DNA of 64,000 bases from Morella rubra (lineage: Eukaryota > Streptophyta > Magnoliopsida > Fagales > Myricaceae): assembly GCA_003952965.2 (NCBI GenBank), contig CM025851.1, positions 10,814,212 to 10,878,211 on the forward strand, written 5' to 3'. The stretch's first letter is position 1; the number at the start of each line of letters is the position of its first letter. The position numbers and the translations under genes are program-made. The notes under the pieces were generated by a model. It was not told the DNA's origin. It saw nothing but the letters and a program-made list of their open reading frames with translations, and searched no databases. Positions 52,646 through 64,000 of this stretch are shown piece after piece.

Positions 52646-54416
52646 CAAAAAACACTTATTTTGAAACTTTATGATCGGTGAGGACTTCACTGCTTTTTTG
52701 TTTTGAAACTCATTGAACTGTAAATTATCGGTTAATACACATTAGAGAAAGCCCTAATGAAATGTAATGTTTGGTGAAGTGGTTATCGGTGTGCCTCTGG
52801 TTAGCTTAGCTCCTTCCGTTTCTCTATGCTCCCTCTTTTTCTTTTTATTTCTGTGGTTTCTGGCTTTGCAGTTCTTCTCTCTCTCTCTCTCTCTCTCTCT
52901 TGTTGATTGGTTGTATGTTTGGTTCTTTCGGTGCTGCCTGGTACGGGTGAAGGAGGTGTTTAGTCTGTCATGATTGGTTTTGTTAGTATTTGAAGTTCTG
53001 GATACAACACGTCCGCACTCTGGGGGTTACAAGTGCGGAGTCAGTTCCTCTTTGCGTAACTGTTCACTTTCCAATCAGGACATTTCTGTGGGTAGGCTTT
53101 GTTCTTTAATTGGGAATGTCTGTGGGTCAGAAGGTCGCTTATTTAACATTTGAACAATAACTTAGTTTGGAAAGATTCGTCTGTTTTACCTGTTTGCCCT
53201 CCACTGCCCCGCTGGGGGAGGGGTTCAGAAAGTTTCTCGGTGCCTTACTGCATATGATTTCACATTTGGAAATTTAAGAAATATATGGGTTTAAGACTCT
53301 CCCTCTAGAGATGTGTCTGAATCTTGTTGAAGAAAGAAAGGTGAATTGAACCATACAGTTACTTGGTGGCAAAACTAGGTGCATTCCTAGTTTCCTCGTC
53401 GTCTAAAGGCATCGTGTGAGTTGAACGAGTCCACATATATTATTGAAGCACATATGATCACCCGCAAGTTGTATACCTTCCCAGCTTTGGTTGTCTCTTA
53501 TTTTCTACCCTTTTCTGTTTTATAAAGAAGTACTAGATTTCTACATGTCTCTCTTGTCCCACGCTTGTGTTTTTTTATTGTCATATTAGTTCTTTGCATT
53601 GTTTTATGTCTTTAATATAAAAAAATGCAAGTAGTAGAACTGCTCTGAACTCCAAAGCCATTACTTTGAAGGTTTTTGGTGCAGCAATTTCTTTTTCTTG
53701 GAGAGGGGAAAAGGGGTGGCGGGGGGATTGGCATGAGAAGATTGTTCCCTTCATTAATTAGAAGCCATGTGTAACATGGCGAAGCTGTCATAATATTGGG
53801 GAGAAGGTTCTTTTAACCGTCAGATGCACAGGAAGTGTCTCAAGGACTTGCTAAGAAACATGAAAATGCAGAAGAGGTTGCGACTTCAGGAGAGTCATAA
53901 GAAGAGAGGATTTCATGGTTCACCATACTTCATCATGTGTTTCATGTATAAATGGTATTCAATACGATGTTGTGGATAGAGGTCAAGATGCAAACTTGTC
54001 GATTTTTCATTTTCTTGAAATTCTCTCCTCGCATCTCTTGGCATTCTGCTTCTTGTAAGGTGGGAAAGAAGAGCAAGCTGTCTGAATAGACACTATTGCC
54101 GGATGCAGCATTCGTTGCGGTTGCCATTCTGAGGAATGTGCTAATCTTGAATATCATGTTGGTACTTTGGATGTCTATTGTGAAGTTGGTAGGTAGGAAT
54201 AAGATCATTACCTTAGGTGAAAAAGCACGCTGCTTGGTGCTCATTTGCAGTAGGTTTAAAGGTCAGGCTAGACTGGCCAAGGGCTTCCATTAGATGACAA
54301 TTTAGTGCAAAGTAGCATGAGACTATGGAAGCCACACCGGGGAGTTAAGGGCTTGATTTGGCTGTTGAATTAAATCTTAAGCATTTTGGAGAAGACAGGC
54401 ATTTGCTGCTAAACAT
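52646..54416. other. 3' UTR and intergenic
   Basis: A 3' UTR, then unassigned sequence. A (CT)n tract is at 52876-52900. Nothing codes convincingly; the ORFs at 53942-54293 on both strands lack any domain. Confidence 0.4.
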
Positions 54417-55149
54417 AGTTTACATAGATGCGCAGGAGGAATGAAATGCTGACAATTTATAGTAGTGTTTCCAAAGCCTTTTGCTCCTGGTGTGTCTCAT
54501 ACTGAACCTGGGGTTTCCCTTCTCGTGAAGTTCTCAACATCCTCCACAATCTCCAACAATGGTGTTGTTGCTGAGGATATGGCACTGAATCTAAACCCCA
54601 GGTGACACAGTTGATGGTGTGGCTGCAATGGTAGCTGCTAAGCTGGGGAGTGAACTCACTCTTAGGATGGGAGAATGATAACTCTTGTGGCTTCTTGTCA
54701 AGAGTCTCAATCTATATTCGTTTGTTTGGAGTCGGCTTTGTTTCGACTACTCAACACAAAGTTGAACCGATAAACGAGTTTACATAGATGCGCAGGAGGA
54801 ATGAAATGCTGACAATTTATAGTAGTGTTTCCAAAGCCTTTTGCTCCTGGTGTGTCTCATACTGAACCTGGGGTTTCCCTTCTCGTGAAGTTCTCAACAT
54901 CCTCCACAATCTCCAACAATGGTGTTGTTGCTGAGGATATGGCACTGAATCTAAACCCCAGGTGACACAGTTGATGGTGTGGCTGCAATGGTAGCTGCTA
55001 AGCTGGGGAGTGAACTCACTCTTAGGATGGGAGAATGATAACTCTTGTGGCTTCTTGTCAAGAGTCTCAATCTATATTCGTTTGTTTGGAGTCGGCAACA
55101 CTTTGTTTCGACTACAATAAAATCAACACAAAGTTGAACCGATAAACGA
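54417..55149. repeat. Tandem duplication, 360-bp unit
   Basis: Copy 1 is 54417-54776 and copy 2 is 54777 to about 55149. The first 320 bases are identical by eye at an exact 360-bp offset. Copy 2 has two extra segments near its end (aacac after gtcggc, and aataaaa after cgactac), so it is 12 bp longer. The unit has no credible ORF. The junction shares agtt. Confidence 0.95.
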
Positions 55150-56776
55150 ATGTGGTCGCTAAGCATCGTTTCGATCTGGGCCCATCTATGGATTGGACCT
55201 TTCAATAGGGCTTCATTCCTTGAATCCATTTTAGGCATGACTAAACTTTCTTTGAGCACCCTATATGGAAAGGTCCTGATCTAACCCGTTTCTTGTTATG
55301 GCTCACAGACTGAGAGTTCATAAGTTTTGCCCTCCAGTGAATGGTTTTTTTTCTTGCGCAAATAAAACGTGAATGCGTTTCGGTCCAATGACTCAGACCC
55401 CAAATCTAGGAAACAGTAAATAAATAAGATAAAGCATTGGATTCTTAGCAGTGGGTCAATAAGATAGAGAAATTTGAAATTGAAGAAGAATAAAGTCACA
55501 ACAACAAAAAGAAAAAAAATTGGAAAATTCTTGCCTACGTTCGTCGGCACCTAAATTTTTGAATGAGGTAAATCTCATACCCAGGTAGCTAACACGCTGA
55601 CCAAGAACTATGCCTTTGAATCTAAATCTAACATTGTAAGAACCCAAAAAAACATAATCACAAAATTCCTATTTAGTACCCAAATTGATCCACACACCCA
55701 TAGAGAGAGAGAGAGAGAGTATATGCGGGCTCTGCTGAATATGCTGAAATTTTCTCTGTCGTGAGGAATGTGGGTCCATTTCCACCAACAAACTTAACCG
55801 TTAATTGGAGGACAAGAAATTGGGGTTGGAGGGAGGGGTACAGATACAATAGAAGAAGCTTTTGGTGGTAGCGGACAATATGGATAGGTACGCTGAGAAC
55901 ATGAGCTTCAACAACCACAAACTTAGCAATGATTCAATATCTTCCCTTCGCTTCCCACTGGTGAACGTGGACCCAAAAGTGTAGGGGGAACTCCAAAGTT
56001 TACCAGGTCTTAAGCTTGAGTCCATGACTCTGTAGGTCCCATTCCAATTCTCTGAGAGGAATGGATTACCCTTCTCCCTTTAAATGGCTTGGAAGGATTG
56101 TCCAATCCGATATATCTATGTCATCTTTCTCGTCGGGCATAAAACCCCTTTACAACCACCCATCCGTTTCCTTTTTATTTGTTCAATTTCGTTGATAAGA
56201 TCCATTTGTCCATTTCAAATGATTGTTCCCGCATCTCTCGACTTTAAAAGAGATTTTCTTTTGGGTAAATAACAAAACCAAAAAGAAGGAACTTTAGAAG
56301 AGATTTCACTTCTTTGGGTGGGTAAAAGACGGGGGGAGTATCAGAACTAGGCTACCAAATTTGGCCAATAGGTCATCACTGCCCTGCTATCCGAGGCAAA
56401 CTATCTGCCATACACGGATAGAGAGAACTTTCAAATTTCAGTAAAATGCAATGCCATTTCTTCAAAATTTAACCCAACTAAAACTGAGACAATGACGGAG
56501 GATTGGGAACCTCGTTAAAATCAACCACTTAACATTACAGAAGACAGGTCCAAGAGTTGTTACAAATTCATGAAAATCCGTAAACTCTACTCTCATTTGA
56601 TCTATGTGCTCCAGTGGGAACTCGGAACAGAAGAAAATTTAATCTTGCTTTTTATTGTAACACAGATACCCGGTCATGAAACAGATCTCTTGGGAATGAC
56701 CTCCTCCTCACTGTAATTCCCAACTGAAACCAAATTGCTAAAATGGCTAGCTTTCGCAACTGACAACCAACCAAGC
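55150..56776. other. Intergenic and transketolase 3' UTR
   Basis: No gene is supported. The transketolase 3' UTR on the minus strand probably covers about 56480-56776. A short GA tract is at 55703-55718. Confidence 0.4.
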
Positions 56777-59700
56777 CTAGCAAAGGCCTTTAACCGCTGC
56801 AATAACAGCTTCCGCAGTAAGACCAAACTCCTTGTATATTTTTCCTGCCGGAGCACTTGCCCCAAACCGGTCAATTCCTATTGCCTTCCCTTTGCTACCA
56901 ACAATCTTCTCCCACCCAAATGTTGATCCAGCTTCAATGCTCACCCTAGCTGTTACAGCTGCTGGCAAAACACTTTCCTTGTATGCATCTGATTGGTCAT
57001 CAAAGAGCTCCCAAGAAACAAAGGAAACAACTCTAACAGCCTTCCCTTCCTTTCTTAGCTCTTCAGCAGCTTTGGCAACAATCTCCAGTTCAGAACCAGT
57101 TCCAATCAAAATAACATCTGGTTTGTTACCTGAAGAGTTGTCTGAAACAATATAGCCACCCTTTGCAACTCCTTCGACAGAAGTTCCAGGAAGGTTGGGA
57201 AGCTTTTGCCGAGAGAGGGCAAGAATAGAGGGTCTCTTCCTGTTAAGGACTGCAATCTTGTATGCTCCAGCAGTCTCATTTCCATCTGCAGGGCGGAGCA
57301 TCAATATATTGGGCATTGCCCGGAAACTTGCCAGGTGCTCTACTGGCTGATGGGTTGGACCATCTTCTCCAAGTCCAATTGAATCATGGGTCATAACATA
57401 GATAACTCCGGCTTCAGACAAGGCTGATATCCTGATAGCTGCTCTCATGTAGTCGGTGAAAACAAAGAATGTGGCACAGTATGGAATCAGCCCAGGGCTG
57501 TGAAGGGCAATGCCATTGCAAATAGCTCCCATGCCATGCTCTCTAACCCCAAACCTAACATTGCGTTCTTCTGGGGTGCCCTTTTGGAAGTCCCCAAACA
57601 TTTTCAGCAATGTCATGTTGGAAGAAGCAAGATCTGCACTACCACCAAGAAGACCAGGGAGAACCTTTGCAAGAGCATTAAGACACTGCTGAGAAAGATT
57701 TCTGGTGGCATCTGGTGGGCTCTCTGGAGTGTATGTCTGGGAAATTGAAATGAAAAAAACAATTGAGATAAAAAATGCCATCCATCTGTGATACTTAATT
57801 GGGGCTCGTCTATGTGACAGCCAACTGAGTAGGGCAAATTATACTCTTCAACAGGTGTACACCAGCACGAATTTAAATGTATGAATTTTTTCTTTGAAAA
57901 CAGAGAAGATGCTAACTGGGTAACCCTTGTGCTTACAGAAATACCTAGAGTAACATTCATGCTCCTTTAAGAATAATGTAACATAAGCAAGCAAGGCCTG
58001 AACGATAAGATCAAGAGCAACCAAAATGATCAACTGCTACTTACGGGAAGTGCTTTATCCCAGCCAGCAGGTAGTTCACCACTGATGATAGATTTGAGCT
58101 CTGCAGCTTCTTCCTTGTACTTCTTCTCGTATTCAGCAAATTTGGCATTCCATTCAGCTTCAAGAGCAGCACCCTCAGGGACATGGCGACTCCAATGCCT
58201 GAGAAAGGACAAAAAATTGATCAATATTAAATCAATCGCAGTTTGGATTACAAACAATGATAGCAATATCTATGTATCCTCACTTTTTAATATCCTCGGG
58301 CACGTGGAAGGGCTCAAATGGCCATCCGAGGTTCTTCCTAGTAGCATCCACTTCCTTTGCACCAAGTGCACTACCATGGACACTGTATGAGTTTGCCTTG
58401 TTTGGAGACCCATAACCAATTGTTGTAGTCACCTGACAACATGCAAATGAGAAAACAAAGTCATAACGTGATATCCGAGCACACTAAATCCCAACGCTTG
58501 ACTTGAGGGAAATCGTTCAAGGTACTTACAAAAACGAATGACTTCAAACAAATAATGATATCTATTTATCCCTTGAGTGACTTGTTTGACTCCCAAATTC
58601 GGGAGACTTCTACAGATTTCAAAGGGAAAAAGTACGAGCTAACACAATCCTGTCTCAACTTCCAAAAATACCCTTTTACTGTCTGCTGGTATGCAGCAAC
58701 ACGGCCTTAAAGCAGAGTTGGTTGAACTTATTAAATAATTATGGACCTTACACAAACATATTAGTATATAGGTGTACACAAATTGTTTTCTCCAGTTTGA
58801 TATAATAGTAAATACGTATACGCAAATTCTTTTCTCTCCCTATCAATCCCAACCGGACCACTAGAATCTAGATATCAGAAACTACCTAACCTTGATCAAA
58901 GTTGGCTTGTCTTTCACAGCCTTGGCTTCCTTAATGGCAGCACGAATATCGTCATAGCCAGTGTTGCCATTCTTCACCCAGATAACATGCCACCCAAGGC
59001 CCTCAAAACGCTTGTCCACACTCTCAGTGAATGCAATTTCAGTGTCACCATCAATTGAGATGTGGTTGTCATCATAGAAAGCAATCAACTTCCCAAGTCC
59101 CCAGTGCCCAGCAAGGGAACAAACCTCATTTGAAATCCCCTCCATCTGGCAACCATCTCCCAATATAGCATATCTAGAGGGAGAACACAAAAAAAGAAGA
59201 GGAGGAAGATAAGAGATTATAACTTAAGCTGCATATGAGCAAAAAAATGAGCAGCTACAAGATCTAGATATTTATTATTACGTGTAATGGTCAACAATCT
59301 CATTGCCAGGCTTGTTGTAACGAGCAGCCAAGTGCCTCTCTGCAAGAGCCAAACCAACAGCATTGGCAATTCCCTGTCCAAGAGGACCTGCATAAAGTGA
59401 AACAGCAAAATAGGGATAAGTTAAACGTCTAAGAATATGATCTTAAAAAGAAAAATTAGAATGGTTGATCAATTAGTTCAACGCCAAAGACAAGAATCTA
59501 ACCAGTTGTGACTTCCACACCAGGCGTCTCAAAGTTCTCGGGGTGTCCAGGGGTTTTGCTTCCCCACTGACGGAAACCCTTCAAGTCTTCTTCCTGATAG
59601 CGGATCACAAAAATTTGGTATCAAGTAAAATCAAGATTTAATCCTATAGGTATAATTAAATCACGCAATTATCGCAGCTCCAAAGACATAAGTTTCACGG

Positions 59701-61903
59701 ATATAATTAGAAATATTGATCGTTGGTAGATGCAGATAAAAATGTATTTGAAACACACAAGTTGCACGCACGACTGACTGTCCTTTGAAATATAGGAAAG
59801 CAAAAAGAAAATAAATTTAGCAATCAATCTGGCTGTAGCCTTACGACCTTTATGACAAAAGCAGCACGCAACTATGTTTACAAAACCTAGGCAAACAGAC
59901 ACACCGGGTATCAGTATCATACTATGACCAAACCTAGTCCAGACTGAAGAGGGGAGACAGAACGCACTTATAAAGTTCATCCGATCTCAATGGAAATTTG
60001 AAATGTCATATGCACCAAAAATTTCCACTTACTTCACGGAGATCCAAAACGAAAAGATAAGAGGAATCAATGAATCACCTTTACACTGTCGTAGCCAGCG
60101 AGGTGAAGCAGAGCGTACTGGAGCATGCAGCCGTGGCCGGCGGAGAGAACGAAGCGGTCGCGGTTGAACCAGTAGGGGTTCTTGGGGTTGTACCTCATTA
60201 CCTCGTCGTACAAGATGTGGCCCATCGGGGCGCATCCCATGGGAAGACCCGGGTGACCCGAGTTCGCCTTCTCTACGGCATCTATGGCCAGGAACCGGAT
60301 CGTGTTGACGGACTTCTCCACCAACGAAGCATCGGTGGTCTTATCTACGGTGGTGGGCTCGGCAACGGAAGCTCTGACGGGGCTCCTCGAGCCGACGAGG
60401 CGACGGCGGCGGCTTTGGAGGATTCGAGTGGATGGCTTTGAGTGCGAAGATTTGAGGCCAGAGAAGGTTGGTAGAGAGTGTGCGGAGAGGGAGACGACGC
60501 GGTCAGATGAGGATGGGTTGGAGCCAGATTATAACTTAAGCTGCATATGAGCAAAAAAATGAGCAGCTACAAGATCTAGATATTTATTATTACGTGTAAT
60601 GGTCAACAATCTCATTGCCAGGCTTGTTGTAACGAGCAGCCAAGTGCCTCTCTGCAAGAGCCAAACCAACAGCATTGGCAATTCCCTGTCCAAGAGGACC
60701 TGCATAAAGTGAAACAGCAAAATAGGGATAAGTTAAACGTCTAAGAATATGATCTTAAAAAGAAAAATTAGAATGGTTGATCAATTAGTTCAACGCCAAA
60801 GACAAGAATCTAACCAGTTGTGACTTCCACACCAGGCGTCTCAAAGTTCTCGGGGTGTCCAGGGGTTTTGCTTCCCCACTGACGGAAACCCTTCAAGTCT
60901 TCTTCCTGATAGCGGATCACAAAAATTTGGTATCAAGTAAAATCAAGATTTAATCCTATAGGTATAATTAAATCACGCAATTATCGCAGCTCCAAAGACA
61001 TAAGTTTCACGGATATAATTAGAAATATTGATCGTTGGTAGATGCAGATAAAAATGTATTTGAAACACACAAGTTGCACGCACGACTGACTGTCCTTTGA
61101 AATATAGGAAAGCAAAAAGAAAATAAATTTAGCAATCAATCTGGCTGTAGCCTTACGACCTTTATGACAAAAGCAGCACGCAACTATGTTTACAAAACCT
61201 AGGCAAACAGACACACCGGGTATCAGTATCATACTATGACCAAACCTAGTCCAGACTGAAGAGGGGAGACAGAACGCACTTATAAAGTTCATCCGATCTC
61301 AATGGAAATTTGAAATGTCATATGCACCAAAAATTTCCACTTACTTCACGGAGATCCAAAACGAAAAGATAAGAGGAATCAATGAATCACCTTTACACTG
61401 TCGTAGCCAGCGAGGTGAAGCAGAGCGTACTGGAGCATGCAGCCGTGGCCGGCGGAGAGAACGAAGCGGTCGCGGTTGAACCAGTAGGGGTTCTTGGGGT
61501 TGTACCTCATTACCTCGTCGTACAAGATGTGGCCCATCGGGGCGCATCCCATGGGAAGACCCGGGTGACCCGAGTTCGCCTTCTCTACGGCATCTATGGC
61601 CAGGAACCGGATCGTGTTGACGGACTTCTCCACCAACGAAGCATCGGTGGTCTTATCTACGGTGGTGGGCTCGGCAACGGAAGCTCTGACGGGGCTCCTC
61701 GAGCCGACGAGGCGACGGCGGCGGCTTTGGAGGATTCGAGTGGATGGCTTTGAGTGCGAAGATTTGAGGCCAGAGAAGGTTGGTAGAGAGTGTGCGGAGA
61801 GGGAGACGACGCGGTCAGATGAGGATGGGTTGGAGCCATGGTGGTGGGAAATGGCTCGGGCTAGGAGGGCCTGGGATAGAGTCAGTGATGAAGTGGCAGC
61901 CAT
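56777..61903 (-). CDS. TKL: Chloroplast transketolase, interrupted by an internal tandem duplication
   Basis: Exons of the intact reading: exon 1 61391-61903; exons 2 and 3 present twice (60815-60905 and 60594-60699, or 59503-59593 and 59282-59387); exon 4 58891-59173; exon 5 58284-58432; exon 6 58045-58198; exon 7 56777-57736. With one copy of exons 2-3 the CDS is 2256 nt, 751 aa. It transfers two-carbon ketol units in the Calvin cycle and the plastid pentose phosphate pathway, using thiamine diphosphate. A transit peptide (about 1-75) precedes [28 protein letters not shown] (His113), [35 protein letters not shown] and [15 protein letters not shown] carry the cofactor and substrate contacts. 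Exons 2+3 total 197 nt, so using both pairs would shift the frame. A functional mRNA must skip one pair. A CT-rich leader precedes the ATG. Confidence 0.92.
59214..60525 (-). repeat. 1312-bp tandem repeat, gene-proximal copy
   Basis: Identical as far as I can see to 60526-61837. It contains exons 2 and 3 and a truncated exon 1 of transketolase. The join at 60525/60526 (gagcc|agattat) shares only one base between donor and target, so it does not look like recombination between existing repeats. Confidence 0.95.
60079..60525 (-). pseudogene. Truncated second copy of transketolase exon 1
   Basis: It corresponds to 61391-61837, from within codon 23 to the exon 1 donor. It lacks the ATG and the first 22 codons and has no acceptor before it. 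It can only be intronic, or the start of an aberrant transcript. Confidence 0.9.
60526..61837 (-). repeat. 1312-bp tandem repeat, gene-distal copy
   Basis: It holds most of the intact exon 1 (with 61838-61903 outside it), plus exons 2 and 3. The right edge lies in coding sequence, inside codon 23. Confidence 0.95.
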
Positions 61904-61918
61904 GGCTCACAGCCTCTG

Positions 61919-61946
<28 letters not shown>
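61919..61946. repeat. (GA)n tract in the transketolase 5' leader
   Basis: About 13 GA units, CT on the coding strand, ending about 16 bp before the ATG. CT-rich leaders are common in photosynthetic genes. Confidence 0.9.
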
Positions 61947-61951
<5 letters not shown>

Positions 61952-64000
61952 GTACTGATGAGAGAGTCCGAGGTGTTTGATTTATTTGTGAGAGAGAGAG
62001 CGTGGATCTTCCCGTCTACACGTCAGAAAATGATGACAGGTAGAGAGAGCTGACCGTTAGATTCAGAGGGGAAGACATCAGAGCCGTGGACTATGGGTAG
62101 GAAATGCTCTGCCTTTCATTTTTCTCCTCCTTTTTTATTTTTTCTTTTCCCCATGTCTGCCTGTTCTGTTTTCCGTGTTGGGTTATGGGTGGGAGAAACT
62201 GTGACACTGCGTTTTTCTTTTCCCTCGGAAACCACGAGGTTGGTGAAAGCTCGTGTTTTGTCATTTTGAGGCTTTCTTTCTACGAAAATGACATATCCAT
62301 TTTAAGTTAATTGCCAAAAAAAAGACATATCGATTTAAATTGTAGTATTAATTTTATAAATAAACACCGAACAAAATGGACCATTTATAAATATCTATGC
62401 ATTTGTAGGCCTTTAGAGATGTAGGAATTTATTAATATAAGATAAGAATATTAGAATATTCTACTGATCGGGCGGCACAACAAAATCTACGCTTAGAACG
62501 ATTGGTAGTGACATCTTTATACGTGGCACACAAGGAGGAGGGGGATAAAACAGAATGGATATTGGGATCCCAATTATAAAATCAGAGGAAATTGAATCCT
62601 AGATAATTGTTTTTTTCGTTTTCTTTTTGTTTTTTTTTAAGAACAAATAGTCGTAGTGCGGAGGTAATAGGTGGGTGGGGACGACATTATCCAGAGATGT
62701 TACGAGCATTAGGTTCAAACAAATATTTTGCACGAGTCAAATGGAGGTTCTAAAAGTTGGCTTTTCTGTGAACCGAAAGGCTGATTTATGGTTAGCGTAA
62801 GTAGCCGAGCTTTAGGATACACAAGTCTCACCTAGAGACGGCGACTTCTTTGAGCAGTGAAGGGCTGATTTTCGGTTAGCTTAATCCCAAAACGAGCGCT
62901 TTAGCCTTTACGAATAGGATATTTCTCAGATTAGAAATAAATGAGTACGTAGGTTTTAAGAAAATTTTAAAGATTTTTTTAAAAAAATATTAATATTTAA
63001 GTGATATTTGAATTTTATTAATATACGTATAAAAATTATTGAACTGTATTGTTATTTATAAAAAAGATAATATTAAGATTATATTAATATACACATAAGA
63101 ATAATATTAAGATTATAAATTTAAAAAATTAAAATCAAATTCTAAACAATTTAGGCAGACGAATATGTCCTGTGTTGGATGCCGACCGTCTTTTACAAGT
63201 CAGGGGCTGAGGTTCATGTTGGTTACAACCTCTTTTGTCATTGGAGAAGAATGTCGGTTTTTTCCCACTCCCACCCCGCAGTCAAATTTCCGAAAATTTG
63301 GGGTTAATAGGGAAAACATTAAAGAAAAAGAAAACCATTTATTCAAGGCCGCATTGTATTATATTAGTTTTGTTCTTTAATTTGCTGAAATAAATTTAGA
63401 CATTTGGTAGTTTTCAAGCTGTCAAAAACCGTAAGACGTCATGACGAACTAATTTATTTAATTAATCCGATTTAATATTTGTATAATTGGTATACATCTG
63501 AATGAAATTACTTACAAGTTTTGTGTCAAAATTGACAACCTGATCCGCGGGCGCGTTTAGGTTAATCATTCTGCTGGCGGAGGATGCAGGAATCCAGCAT
63601 GCATTGTCCCCAAATCAATGCGGTGGGTTGTTGAAAAGTTAGGAAGGCCAGGAAGTTTGGTGGAGGGGATGGGTCAAGAACAATACATTTATTTGCTTCG
63701 GGTTGAAGATTTGTTCCAAACACACTGCAAAAAGTTTGGTTAGGTCGAGGGGCCTTTTGCCATTCAAACTTCAACGCCGCAGACACCCAAAGTTCAAAAT
63801 TAATTAAAAATTTCCAAGCACCTGACCTGCGACATGTGCTATCTGATTTGAGGAGCCTAAAGTCTAAACCCCACCGGGTAGAGTGGCACAAGCGGCAGAG
63901 GTTAGGACCAACCATCATCCGGAAAAAACAATGTTGTTTCTGGTGGAACCCGTTAAGGGTGAAATGTTGGGCAATGGGCAGTTAGCTCATGGATCTTGTT
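61947..64000. other. Transketolase promoter and right flank
   Basis: The first 400 bp should hold the transketolase promoter. The rest is AT-rich (62940-63150 notably) with no coding signal. The 118-codon minus-strand ORF at 63562-63918 has no domain and unlikely composition, so I do not call it. Confidence 0.4.

Noticed and set aside
54951..55259. 102-codon minus-strand ORF at the tandem repeat
   Set aside because: Composition is random, there is no family, and it is not open in the other repeat copy in the same way.
60070..60550. ORFs on the + strand opposite transketolase exon 1 (also at 61382-61958)
   Set aside because: They are antisense shadows of a GC-rich coding exon, repeated only because the exon is duplicated.
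63562..63918. 118-codon minus-strand ORF at the right edge
   Set aside because: No motif, no promoter and no homologue I recognise; it is probably chance.

Overview
The window is nuclear DNA of a flowering plant, a eudicot by its gene content. It has GT-AG introns, AT-rich spacers, chloroplast-targeted enzymes, a plant PPR editing factor, cytosolic ribosomal protein genes, miniature inverted-repeat transposons and a Ty3/gypsy retrotransposon. The species cannot be named from the sequence. I found no novel multi-gene system. The value lies in a conserved gene block, one unannotated spliceosomal RNA gene, and several local rearrangements and frame breaks.

Layout, left to right: a CRR4-like PPR editing factor (1065-2996, +); an LRR receptor-like pseudokinase with four exons (5882-9259, -); RPS13 with five exons and a MITE in its last intron (14796-17269, +); a decayed duplicate of part of the next gene (18203-19652); a tRNA 2'-phosphotransferase with seven exons (20290-23541, +); a DxD glycosyltransferase-like membrane protein with seven exons (25396-29025, +); a U5 snRNA gene with its promoter elements and 3' box (about 30141-30357, -); RPS20 with a disturbed 3' end (32004-32660, +); an intronless UDP-glucuronate 4-epimerase (35005-36303, -); a doubtful ORF (37586-38278, -); a terminal-inverted-repeat element (about 39103-45810) that received a degenerate 5.3-kb Ty3/gypsy element (39616-44889); chloroplast EPSP synthase with eight exons and a one-base frameshift in exon 3 (46120-50439, -); an unrecognised intronless gene (51860-52645, +); a 360-bp tandem duplication (54417-55149); and chloroplast transketolase (56777-61903, -), interrupted by an apparently perfect 1312-bp tandem duplication covering exons 1-3.

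From memory of the Arabidopsis map, the order CRR4, LRR kinase, tRNA 2'-phosphotransferase, unknown protein, GAE, EPSPS, transketolase matches At2g45350 down to At2g45290. RPS13, U5, RPS20 and the 51.9-kb gene are extra here. The genes are not a pathway operon. Transketolase does supply erythrose-4-phosphate to the shikimate pathway in which EPSPS acts, and CRR4 is also a plastid factor.

The frame breaks in EPSPS and RPS20 and the perfect repeat in transketolase all hit genes that are normally essential. Assembly or base-calling error is therefore a serious alternative to real mutation. Exon coordinates were derived by hand from splice signals and reading-frame continuity.
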